In this document: positions 1-5,852 of the stretch, one piece after another
How positions within the stretch are numbered: the first letter of the stretch is position 1
How the letters are laid out: the number at the start of each line of letters is the position of its first letter
NCBI GenBank assembly: GCA_052388135.1
Contig: JBQTIM010000088.1
Span: 1-6,074, forward strand
Reading direction: 5' to 3'
Source of the DNA: JBQTIM01 sp052388135
GTDB lineage: Bacteria; Elusimicrobiota; Elusimicrobia; FEN-1173
DNA length: 6,074 nt
Notes under the pieces: generated by a model
The model's input: the letters and a program-made list of their open reading frames with translations, nothing else
What the model was told of the DNA's origin: nothing
The model's database searches: none
Position numbers and translations under genes: made by a program

Positions 1-28
1 AACGGAAACCGCCGGTCTCCGCGGATTA

Positions 29-54
29 GCGGCGCCCCAACGCCTGGGCGCCGC
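29..54. repeat. Perfect 9-bp inverted repeat (stem-loop)
   Basis: GCGGCGCCC at 29-37 pairs perfectly with GGGCGCCGC at 46-54 around an 8-nt loop. All nine pairs are G-C, so the hairpin would be very stable on either strand. No T-tract follows on either strand, so it does not look like a standard intrinsic terminator. It could be an attenuating or processing structure, a REP-like element, or part of a structured RNA that extends beyond the window. Its function is unknown. Confidence 0.5.
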
Positions 55-126
55 GGAAACGCATGCCGACATGTCGCCGATCCTCCCGATCTCCGATAGC
101 GGAGGGCGACGCGTGTTCCGCTCTCC

Positions 127-140
127 GGCGGCGCGCCGCC
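127..140. repeat. 14-bp perfect palindrome
   Basis: GGCGGCGCGCCGCC is its own reverse complement. As RNA it could form a 5-bp stem with a CGCG tetraloop. It lies in the same palindrome-rich flank as the stem-loop at 29-54, the 10-bp palindrome CGACATGTCG at 67-76 and a small hairpin at 91-104 (CTCCG, loop ATAG, CGGAG). In DNA this GC-rich, some palindromes are expected by chance, so function is not implied. Confidence 0.4.
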
Positions 141-236
141 TGCCTTCGAAAGACGCCCGATGCGTCAACGCGAAAAACGGCCGGAACCACCGCCCAGCAT
201 CAGTGTAGGATGGATCGGTCAAATTTGCCGGATCCT

Positions 237-1433
237 CTACAGGCGCACCGCCGCCTGACCGGAGGCGTAATCGGAAGGAAGGTCGCCGCGAACCTCCAAG
301 AGAGACCACGACTCTTCCACCAAGGCTTTGAAGTCCAGGGACTCTTCCAGGCGGCGGACCGTGGCGGCGGGCACGGCGGTCTTGGGATGGCGCGACATCA
401 GGGAACAGCAATCCTTGTAGGGAAGGATGGAGGGCTCGTAGGTGCCGATGTCTTTGGCCAGCTTCACGATCTCCTCTTTGTCCCGGGCGATGAGGGGCGG
501 CAGGACCGGCACCTCCAGTCCGCCCTGGGCGGCGGCCAGGTTTTCGGCGGTCTGGCTGGCCACCTGGCCCAGGCTGTCCCCCGTGATCAAGGCCTTGGCG
601 CCGCGCCGGCGGGCCAGTTCCTCGGCCGCGCGGAATATGAAGCGGCGGAACAAAACCATTTCCACGTCGGAAGGGATGCCCAGCGCCGCTTTCACTTGAA
701 AGGGATAATGCGGCACCAGGAAAAGCCGGCAGGAGGGATCGTAGCGCTTCAGGACGTCGTGAAGGGCCGCGATTTTCGAGCCGGCCAGTTCCTCCGCCTT
801 GCGGTAAGGGTGGAAATGGAGCAAATCCACCTTGGCGCCCCGGCGCATCATGAGCCAGGCCGCCACCGGAGAATCGATCCCGCCGGAAAAGAGGCATATC
901 ATCCGTCCCGAACTGCCGCCGGGCATGCCGCGGCGGCCGGGAAATCTCTCGTCGTAAACGCAAACGGAACCCGTCAAAGCTTCCACGTAAAGGGCGACAT
1001 CGTGGCTTTCCATGTCCGCCTTCAGGGAGAGAGCGTCGGAAACCTCTTGGCCCAGCTTGCGGCAAACGGCGTCGGAGGACAGCGGGAACGTCTTGTCCGC
1101 CCGGGAGCAGTAGATTTTGAAGGTGCGGGCCTCCGGCCGCGCCCGCGCCAGGGCCAGCGCCTCGCGCGAAATGTCCTCCCAGGCCCAAGAGACGGAGCGG
1201 GCGAAGGCGTACCAGGCCACCCCGAAGACCTGGTCCATGGCGGCCCGCACGGCGGCGGGATCGTAATCCGGCGCCAGGTCCGCCAGCACCCGGCCGCCGG
1301 CCGCGCGCACGCGGGACGCATGGCGGGGCGTCAGACGGCGGCGGACGTCCTCCGCCAGCCGGCGCTCGAAGTAGGAACGGTTCTTGCCCTTGGTGCCGAT
1401 TTCCGAATAATGAATCAGCAAAACGTTCGGCAT
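237..1433 (-). CDS. thiI: ThiI, tRNA 4-thiouridine synthetase (THUMP plus PP-loop, no rhodanese domain)
   Basis: ThiI adenylates and thiolates uridine 8 of tRNA to 4-thiouridine; in some bacteria it also feeds sulfur into thiamine thiazole synthesis. It is cytoplasmic. The 398-residue protein begins with the family's EIGTKGKNRSYFE stretch (residues 11-23), followed by a ferredoxin-like/THUMP region to about residue 165. The ATP-binding PP-loop SGGIDSP is at 183-189. The conserved ITGDSLGQVASQT is at 283-295, and the PYKDCC motif at 338-343 carries the likely catalytic cysteine (Cys343 by eye against E. coli Cys344). The protein ends soon after, so the C-terminal rhodanese domain of E. coli ThiI (about 482 residues) is absent and the length matches the Bacillus type. 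The ATG fits the family N-terminus, but no Shine-Dalgarno precedes it; a TATCAT hexamer ends 7 nt upstream. The gene is 44 nt from the DUF4340 gene, past a stem-loop, so it is probably transcribed separately. Confidence 0.96.
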   Translation of the reverse strand: MPNVLLIHYSEIGTKGKNRSYFERRLAEDVRRRLTPRHASRVRAAGGRVLADLAPDYDPAAVRAAMDQVFGVAWYAFARSVSWAWEDISREALALARARPEARTFKIYCSRADKTFPLSSDAVCRKLGQEVSDALSLKADMESHDVALYVEALTGSVCVYDERFPGRRGMPGGSSGRMICLFSGGIDSPVAAWLMMRRGAKVDLLHFHPYRKAEELAGSKIAALHDVLKRYDPSCRLFLVPHYPFQVKAALGIPSDVEMVLFRRFIFRAAEELARRRGAKALITGDSLGQVASQTAENLAAAQGGLEVPVLPPLIARDKEEIVKLAKDIGTYEPSILPYKDCCSLMSRHPKTAVPAATVRRLEESLDFKALVEESWSLLEVRGDLPSDYASGQAAVRL

Positions 1434-1440
1434 GGGACAG

Positions 1441-1446
1441 ATGATA
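1441..1446 (-). promoter_or_regulatory. Candidate -10 element of a leaderless thiI promoter
   Basis: Read on the minus strand the hexamer is TATCAT, five of six matches to TATAAT. Exactly 7 nt (CTGTCCC) separate it from the thiI ATG, which would put the transcription start on or next to the start codon. No purine-rich ribosome-binding site is present in the 20 nt before the ATG. No convincing -35 box is visible 16-18 nt upstream, where the sequence is the GC stem-loop. The spacing matches that at the ABC operon start, which supports the call. Confidence 0.5.
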
Positions 1447-1453
1447 GTAAATT

Positions 1454-1473
1454 CGCCGGCGCGGGGGCCGGCG
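1454..1473 (-). terminator. GC stem-loop after the ABC operon, terminator-like but with a poor T-tract
   Basis: CGCCGGC and GCCGGCG form a perfect 7-bp stem around a 6-nt loop, starting 4 nt after the TAG of the DUF4340 gene. Read on the minus strand it is followed by AATTTAC, only three consecutive T's, so termination would be weak or partial. Its position between the last operon gene and the candidate thiI -10 element suggests it insulates the two units or stabilises the 3' end of the operon mRNA. Confidence 0.45.
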
Positions 1474-1477
1474 GGCG

Positions 1478-2410
1478 CTACGGGGCGGAGGACGCGGGGG
1501 CCGCCGGCAGGAAATGTCCGGGACCGTCGGGGAGGGAGTCGAGAATGTAGGAGGACACCGTCACGTAGCCTTCGGCGCCGGGCGGCTGGACGGCGTAGGT
1601 TCCGGCGGATTCGTCTTTCTTGCCGACCTTCAGCTCCAAGGCGCGGCCGCGGGACGTGGAGAAAACCAGCGTCCGCAGCGGGGGCGCCAAGCCCGCCTTT
1701 TTCAGCTCGCCGGAGGAGGGCTCGTCCACGAAGGCCATGGCCGTCATCTCCGCCGCCTGCGCCGCGGCCTGCGCCGCCTTATCGGCGTCGGCGGGCCGGC
1801 CGTTCACGGTCCAGGCGTCGGAGGTTTTCGACAACTCGTAAGAGGCTTTGCCGGACACCTTCAGGCCGGCGATGGTTTCATCGGCGGCCAGGCGCAGGAC
1901 CCGCCGGTCGCGCCATTGGTCCGGCGTCCGCTCCAGGTCGCTCCGCCTCAGGCCGGAGGCCAGATAAACGGCCGGCCCCGGCGGAAGGCGCACATAGACG
2001 TGGCTGTAGTCCGGCGCCGATTTGCCGAACAGGAGGACGACGGGATCGGCCTTCCCCTCCTCGAAAAGCCCGAGGGCGATGGCGCTGGATTCGGTGACGT
2101 GATAGCGGCCGTGGCTCTCTTCGCGCTGGGTGAGCCGTTCGGCCAGCTCCAGGGACCGCGCCGATTCCACGAGGTCGCGGACCATTCCTTCGTCGGCCGC
2201 CGCTTCCCGGGGAGCTTTCAAAAACCACTCGTCGCCCGACCGCTCCAAAATCACGGCCTCCCGGCCCGGCCCGCGGATCTCCACTTTGGCGACCTGGGAA
2301 GGCACCCCGGCGGAGAATTTTTCTTTCCGCGGCTCGGCGAGCCTGGTGGCGGCCCAGACCGCCGCCAGGAACACCACGATCCCGGTCAGAACCTTCAGCC
2401 ACTTAGGCAC
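1478..2410 (-). CDS. DUF4340 domain protein, membrane-anchored partner of the GldG-type ABC exporter
   Basis: The product is 310 residues. It has a short basic N-terminus, one transmembrane or signal-anchor helix at about residues 5-23, and a large domain expected outside the cytoplasm. It looks like the DUF4340 family: the core at about residues 60-250 has the YVR...VYL stretch, a DQWRDRRVLRL segment and repeated beta-rich units. The family often follows GldG-like genes; its biochemical role is not known. The start is GTG at 2410-2408, overlapping the upstream GldG-like gene by 8 nt. A strong Shine-Dalgarno GGGAGG lies at 2422-2417 with 6 nt spacing, which decides the start. The overlap implies translational coupling and the same complex. 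The C-terminus is a low-complexity Pro/Ala/Ser tail. I infer that it works at the outer face of the membrane with the GldG-like protein. Confidence 0.88.
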   Translation of the reverse strand: MPKWLKVLTGIVVFLAAVWAATRLAEPRKEKFSAGVPSQVAKVEIRGPGREAVILERSGDEWFLKAPREAAADEGMVRDLVESARSLELAERLTQREESHGRYHVTESSAIALGLFEEGKADPVVLLFGKSAPDYSHVYVRLPPGPAVYLASGLRRSDLERTPDQWRDRRVLRLAADETIAGLKVSGKASYELSKTSDAWTVNGRPADADKAAQAAAQAAEMTAMAFVDEPSSGELKKAGLAPPLRTLVFSTSRGRALELKVGKKDESAGTYAVQPPGAEGYVTVSSYILDSLPDGPGHFLPAAPASSAP

Positions 2411-3992
2411 GGGCCGCCTCCCGATAAAGGGCGTCCACCGCCGCGCGCTTGCGCCGGCGGGCGCGCCAATGCAAGAAGCCGGACGCCACGAACGCGGCGG
2501 GCAGGAGGAACAGGCCGCCCCACTTCACGGCCTGTCGCGCGCCGTCCGGAAGGCGGCGCAAGGGTCGGAACGGCGCCCCTTTCAGAGGGATGGACAAGAT
2601 GTTCGGGTCCTCGGCCAGCCATTCAGCCGCAGCCAGGGCGAAGGCGGCGTTGGATTCCGGCACGGGCAGGGCGCCGTCCAAAAAGTAAGAGGTGCCCACC
2701 ACCAACAGACGTAAATTGTCCACCCGCCGCGAGGGATCGGAATAGGACGCCGCCGCGCCTTCCACCGCGGCGGCCAGGACGAAGGGGCCCCTGGGATCGG
2801 AAGCGGCGGGCGGCGCCAGGTCGTAAGGGTCCATGCGGCCGGCGTCGGGCGGGATCCAGCTGTGCCGGGACGATTCCGCCAGCACCGCGGGCTTCACCGC
2901 CATGCCCGTGGCGGCGGAGGTGGACACATGCAGCGCGTGGGCGAACGGAAAGCCCAGGACCTCCAGGTCGCGCGTGACGGGATGGTCTCGGTTCAATCGG
3001 TTGGCCAAGGGGATGGCCGGATAATTGAGGATGTTCTGCAGGGTGACTCCGCCCTGCTGGGACTGGAGGGCGATGCGCTGGCTCTGCATGTCCAGGACGA
3101 AGTCGCGGTCCACGCGCACGCCGTAATGCTCCAGCCAGGGTTCCAGTCCCGTCACCTGGGCCACGCCGTAAAAATTAGAGAGGTTCACAGAACGCCGGTT
3201 GAGGAAAACCGCGGCCGGAACGCCCTTGGCCAGCATTCCGTCCAAAACTTCCAGCTCCTCGGCGGTGAAAGTGCGGGCGGGCCCGGCGATCAGCAGGACG
3301 TCCGGCGCCTCGGCCGACGCGTTCAAGGCGACGGGCTTCACCTCGAAGCGCTCGAAGGCCGGCGCCAAGACGCCGCCGCGCAGTTCCGAAAGCGATTTCT
3401 CGCCGTGGCCCTGCGTCAGGCCCAAGACCGGCTTCCGCTCCGACGCCATGCGCTTGATCCGGCTGGAGATTTCGTATTCCAGGCCCTCCGTGTTGTTGAC
3501 GAAGGGAATGGATTCCTGCTTGTCCTGATAGTACATCGCCAGCCCCAGATAGCCCTGGCGGGTTTGGAACTGGTCGCCGGCCACCTGGGTGAAGCGCGCC
3601 GGAGCCACGCCCGCCCCGTTGGCCAAAGAGCGGTTCTTGTCGGAAGCGTCGGGGTTCAGAAATTCGGTCTTCACCTTGCCCCGCGAGGCCGAGCGGTACT
3701 CCCGCAGGATGTCGCCCACGTAGCGGCCGTAGGCGGCGTGGGGCTCCGGCAGATTGTCCGAAATGAACACCTTCACCAACAGCGGGTCTTCCAGGGACCG
3801 CGCCAGTTGCCGGCTGGCCTGGGAAAGCGAGTAGCGGTTTCCGGCCGTCCAATCCCAGCGCGCGAAGAACGTTTGCGACAGGAGGTTGAGGAGAGCCACG
3901 AGGACGGCCGCGGCCAGAACGCCGGCGCCTGAAAATGCCCCCGACCGCGCCTTGGCGCTGCGCTGAAAACCGCCCCAAAATTTCATCGCCAT
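2403..3992 (-). CDS. GldG-like ABC transporter auxiliary protein
   Basis: This 529-residue protein resembles GldG and the ABC_transp_aux family, which accompany GldA/GldF-type exporters; in gliding Bacteroidetes GldG is needed for motility, elsewhere the role is undefined. Residues 1-19 are basic and cytoplasmic. A first membrane helix spans about 20-43, followed by a NRYSLS...LLVKVFISDNLP region (52-82) typical of the family. The extracytoplasmic body runs to about 480 and includes GLTQGHGE (191-198) and a beta-rich domain (230-320) of the GIFT type. A second helix covers about 491-509, then a very basic tail (RARRRKRA). The ATG at 3992 has a weak GGAG 10 nt upstream; a second in-frame ATG lies two codons later at 3986. 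The gene lies 84 nt after the permease and overlaps the DUF4340 start by 8 nt. The subfamily is well supported; the transported substrate is unknown. Confidence 0.9.
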   Translation of the reverse strand: MAMKFWGGFQRSAKARSGAFSGAGVLAAAVLVALLNLLSQTFFARWDWTAGNRYSLSQASRQLARSLEDPLLVKVFISDNLPEPHAAYGRYVGDILREYRSASRGKVKTEFLNPDASDKNRSLANGAGVAPARFTQVAGDQFQTRQGYLGLAMYYQDKQESIPFVNNTEGLEYEISSRIKRMASERKPVLGLTQGHGEKSLSELRGGVLAPAFERFEVKPVALNASAEAPDVLLIAGPARTFTAEELEVLDGMLAKGVPAAVFLNRRSVNLSNFYGVAQVTGLEPWLEHYGVRVDRDFVLDMQSQRIALQSQQGGVTLQNILNYPAIPLANRLNRDHPVTRDLEVLGFPFAHALHVSTSAATGMAVKPAVLAESSRHSWIPPDAGRMDPYDLAPPAASDPRGPFVLAAAVEGAAASYSDPSRRVDNLRLLVVGTSYFLDGALPVPESNAAFALAAAEWLAEDPNILSIPLKGAPFRPLRRLPDGARQAVKWGGLFLLPAAFVASGFLHWRARRRKRAAVDALYREAARA

Positions 3993-4069
3993 AATTCGGA
4001 CGCTCCGGCGGCGAGCCGTCCCGCGCGCCCCTCGGGCCGCCCGTTTCCGCCCTTCACGCTCAGCCTCAT
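3983..4069 (-). CDS. Possible 28-codon coupling mini-ORF between the permease and GldG-like genes
   Basis: An ATG at 4069-4067 begins 8 nt after the permease stop, with a GAGG 5 nt upstream. The frame encodes 28 residues (beginning MRLSVKGGNGRPEG) and ends in a TGA at 3985-3983. That TGA overlaps the internal ATG of the GldG-like gene (codon 3) as ATGA, and the mini-ORF reads through the GldG ATG at 3992 in another frame. It fills almost the whole 84-nt gap in an otherwise overlapping operon. The peptide is Gly/Arg/Ala-rich and matches nothing I know. It may be a translational-coupling leader, or chance. Confidence 0.3.
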   Translation of the reverse strand: MRLSVKGGNGRPEGRAGRLAAGASELWR

Positions 4070-4076
4070 GCCGGCC

Positions 4077-4793
4077 TCACCGCCATCTCCGGCTGTTGAA
4101 GCTCGCCAGGGTTCCGGCCAGGAACAGCAGCATGCCCGACAAGAAATACACCACGTCCCGGGTGTCCACCACGCCGCGCAGGAAAGCCTCGAAATGCGCG
4201 TCCACGCCCAGGAACGACAGGAACTGCGCCGCCGGACCGGAAACGAACTGAGCCATTTTCCCCGCCAGGAAAACCGCGAAGCAGAACAGGAAGCCGAGGA
4301 TGAACCCCACCACCTGGCTGCGGGTCAGCGAAGAGGCGAAGAGCCCCGCCGCCGAGTAAAGCCCGCCCAGGAGCAGAGCGCCCAAGAATCCCGCCGCCAT
4401 CTGCCCCGGGTCCGGCCGGCCCAGGGCGAAAAGCACCGCCGCGTAAAAACCCGCCACCGCCAACATGCCCGCCCACAGGCCCCACACCGCCAAATATTTT
4501 CCCAGCACCACCTCCGCGTCTCGCAGGGGAAGGGTGGACAGAGGCTCGATGGTGCCCGTCTTGTATTCCTCGGCGAAGAGCCTCATGGAGAAGGCCGGCA
4601 GGAAAAAGCACAGGAGGATGGGCAAAGGCGACAAGAAATCGTCCAGGGCCGCCTGGCCCGAGAGGAAAAGGGAAGCCACCCAAAACCAGCCCGCGACCAA
4701 ATAGAACACCACCAGGAACACGTACGGCATGGGCGAGTTGAAGGATTCCTTCCATTCCTTGCTCGCGATGAGCCAGACGGCGCGGAAATTCAT
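4077..4793 (-). CDS. ABC-2 type permease subunit (GldF-like)
   Basis: The 238-residue integral membrane protein forms the channel of the exporter. It has a short cytoplasmic start with an amphipathic segment (SKEWKESFNSP, 11-21) and about six hydrophobic helices near 23-44, 55-73, 98-121, 133-155, 160-178 and 214-232. The cytoplasmic motif EEYKTGTIEPLSTLPL (75-90) between helices 2 and 3 is the coupling region characteristic of ABC-2 membrane proteins of the GldF/NosY kind. The length is normal for GldF-like permeases. The ATG overlaps the ATPase stop as ATGA, with GGAG 5 nt upstream inside the ATPase gene, so the two proteins are probably made in step. Only one permease gene is present, so it likely works as a homodimer. 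The substrate cannot be read from sequence. Confidence 0.92.
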   Translation of the reverse strand: MNFRAVWLIASKEWKESFNSPMPYVFLVVFYLVAGWFWVASLFLSGQAALDDFLSPLPILLCFFLPAFSMRLFAEEYKTGTIEPLSTLPLRDAEVVLGKYLAVWGLWAGMLAVAGFYAAVLFALGRPDPGQMAAGFLGALLLGGLYSAAGLFASSLTRSQVVGFILGFLFCFAVFLAGKMAQFVSGPAAQFLSFLGVDAHFEAFLRGVVDTRDVVYFLSGMLLFLAGTLASFNSRRWR

Positions 4794-5722
4794 TTCGTCT
4801 CCGACGTGAGGGATTGGAAAATCTCGTCCAGGGACGCCGCCCGGCTGCGGAGCTCCAAAATGGGCCAGCGCTTCTCCGCCGCCAGCTCGAACATCGCCGG
4901 CCGCGGATCCCCCGGGGACGTCACCTGGAAGCCGGGACAGCCGAACTCCTTTTCATCCACCCGCTCCGCCCAAGTGACGTGAGGCACCGACTGCAGGGCG
5001 GGCAGGATTTCCTTCTCGGGGCCCATGAGCCTTATATAATAGGAGTTCTCCCCCTGCATCTGTCCCTGCAGGTCCGCCACCGTCCCCTGGGCCGCGATGC
5101 GCCCGCGGTGGATGATGAGCAGCCGGTCGCACAGGTTCTGCGCCTCCGGCAGGATGTGCGTCGACAAGATCACCGTTTTTTTCTCCCGCAGGCTGAGGAT
5201 GAGGTCCCGCACCTCTTTCTGCTGGTTGGGGTCCAGGGCGGAGGTGGGTTCGTCCAAAATCAAAATGTCGGGATCGTGCAGGATCGCCAAGGCCAGGCCC
5301 AGCCGCTGGCGGTATCCCTTGGACAGATGGCCCACGTCCTGGGACACCACGGGAAGAATGCCGCACTGGTCGGCCACTTTCGCCAGGCGCCGGCGCAGGC
5401 CCTCCGGCGGCAGGCCCCGCAGGCGCGCGGTCAGCTCCAGGCATTCCCAGACGCCCAATGCCTCGTAAAGCGGATTGTTCTCGGACAGGTAGCCGATGCG
5501 GCGGCGGGTTTCCAGCGGATGATCGCGGATGTCCAAGCCTCCCACGCGCACCTGCCCTCCGCCCGGAGGCAGGTAGCCCGTCAGGATGCGGAGCGTGGTG
5601 CTCTTGCCGGCGCCGTTGGGCCCCAACAGGCCCACGACCTCGCCCGGCAGGACCTGAAACGAAACGTCCTCCACCGCGCGCACATCGCCGTAATTTTTCG
5701 ACAAACGGGAAACTTCGATCAT
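4790..5722 (-). CDS. ABC transporter ATP-binding protein (GldA-like)
   Basis: This 310-residue cytoplasmic ATPase powers the exporter. All nucleotide-binding motifs are intact: Walker A GPNGAGKST (34-42), a Q-loop region GYLSENNPLY (77-86) with Glu81 in place of the usual Gln, as is common in GldA/NosF-like ATPases, signature LSKGY (133-137), Walker B ILILDEPTSALDP (153-165) and the switch His189 in STHI. Residues 215-310 form a C-terminal extension ending in SLDEIFQSLT, typical of ABC-2 exporter ATPases and thought to act in dimer regulation. It is the first gene of a four-gene operon. The ATG at 5722 fits the family start (MIEVSRLSKNYG); no Shine-Dalgarno precedes it, and a promoter -10 box ends 7 nt upstream, so translation may start on a leaderless mRNA. 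A closest relative among drug, lipid or gliding exporters cannot be fixed. Confidence 0.95.
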   Translation of the reverse strand: MIEVSRLSKNYGDVRAVEDVSFQVLPGEVVGLLGPNGAGKSTTLRILTGYLPPGGGQVRVGGLDIRDHPLETRRRIGYLSENNPLYEALGVWECLELTARLRGLPPEGLRRRLAKVADQCGILPVVSQDVGHLSKGYRQRLGLALAILHDPDILILDEPTSALDPNQQKEVRDLILSLREKKTVILSTHILPEAQNLCDRLLIIHRGRIAAQGTVADLQGQMQGENSYYIRLMGPEKEILPALQSVPHVTWAERVDEKEFGCPGFQVTSPGDPRPAMFELAAEKRWPILELRSRAASLDEIFQSLTSETK

Positions 5723-5729
5723 GGATGAA

Positions 5730-5759
5730 ATTTTATGTCAGAAGAGGGAAGGCCGTCAA
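5730..5759 (-). promoter_or_regulatory. Promoter of the ABC operon, apparently leaderless
   Basis: Read on the minus strand, TTGACG (5759-5754) is a near-consensus -35 box and TAAAAT (5735-5730) a near-consensus -10 box, separated by 18 nt. The 7 nt TTCATCC then lead straight into the ATG of the ATPase gene at 5722. The predicted transcription start is therefore the A of the ATG or one base before it. The 7 nt contain no ribosome-binding sequence. Confidence 0.65.
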
Positions 5760-5791
5760 CTTTCCTCGGAAAACCTCGCGGATATCCAGCG

Positions 5792-5820
5792 TTGACTTGG
5801 AAGAATTGAATTGCTAAATT
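5792..5820 (+). promoter_or_regulatory. Strong extended -10 promoter of the ferredoxin gene
   Basis: TTGACT (5792-5797) is a five-of-six -35 box. It is followed after 17 nt by TAAATT (5815-5820), with a TG one base before it (5812-5813), giving an extended -10. Start of transcription is predicted near 5827, leaving a 5' leader of about 37 nt. The strength fits an abundant electron carrier. Confidence 0.7.
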
Positions 5821-5842
5821 GTTCGTGATAGTTTTCACGAAC
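5821..5842. promoter_or_regulatory. Perfect 8+8 palindromic operator, CRP/FNR- or Rex-like
   Basis: GTTCGTGA (5821-5828) and TCACGAAC (5835-5842) are exact inverted repeats with a 6-bp spacer TAGTTT. The core GTGA-N6-TCAC has the geometry of CRP/FNR-family sites and also resembles the redox regulator Rex (TTGTGA-N6-TCACAA). The palindrome starts directly after the -10 box and covers the predicted start point, a position that favours repression. As RNA it could also form an 8-bp hairpin in the leader. Which protein binds is unknown; no regulator gene is in the window. Confidence 0.65.
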
Positions 5843-5845
5843 ATC

Positions 5846-5852
5846 TCACGAA
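5846..5852 (+). promoter_or_regulatory. Third half-site TCACGAA next to the ribosome-binding site
   Basis: TCACGAA repeats the right arm of the palindrome (5835-5841) in direct orientation, 11 bp further on, about one helical turn. Its last two bases run into the Shine-Dalgarno AGGGAG (5852-5857), which lies 6 nt before the ferredoxin ATG. It could hold an extra regulator subunit, or offer an alternative pairing partner for the left arm TTCGTGA in the mRNA leader. Confidence 0.4.

Larger units (their letters stand above)
1..236. other. Flank without a recognised gene, rich in inverted repeats
   Basis: I see no recognisable gene, tRNA or known structured RNA here. Two frames run off the left edge. 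On the plus strand, frame 2 is open from the edge to a TAG at 206-208, so it could be the last 68 codons of a gene convergent with thiI. Its product is arginine-, alanine- and proline-rich and unlike any family I know. On the minus strand, an ATG at 72-70 follows a GGGAGG (87-82) by 9 nt and stays open to the edge for 24 codons, with an equally uninformative product. They overlap, so at most one is likely real, and perhaps neither. The stretch also holds several palindromes, some listed separately. A short GC hairpin followed by five T's, read on the minus strand around 190-170, is a weak terminator candidate for thiI. Confidence 0.5.

Noticed and set aside
1..236. tRNA or other standard RNA gene in the left flank
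   Set aside because: No T-loop GGTTCRA consensus, CCA end or recognisable RNase P, tmRNA, SRP or 6S motif was found on either strand.
63..1550. 495-codon plus-strand open frame opposite thiI
   Set aside because: It is the antisense of thiI, whose ThiI motifs are unambiguous. The product has no family features, and long antisense frames are usual in GC-rich genes.
1514..2977. 487-codon plus-strand open frame opposite the DUF4340 and GldG-like genes
   Set aside because: It spans two overlapping real genes on the other strand, is low-complexity Arg/Gly/Pro-rich, and has no ribosome-binding or domain support.
2862..3932. 356-codon plus-strand open frame opposite the GldG-like gene
   Set aside because: Same reasoning: composition is a mirror of the sense codons and there is no recognisable domain.
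4814..5728. 304-codon plus-strand open frame opposite the ABC ATPase
   Set aside because: The ATPase motifs on the minus strand are complete; this frame is a Gln/Arg/His-rich shadow.
5821..5842. Palindrome as an intrinsic terminator
   Set aside because: The stem is AT-containing with no T-tract after it, and it lies between a promoter and its gene.
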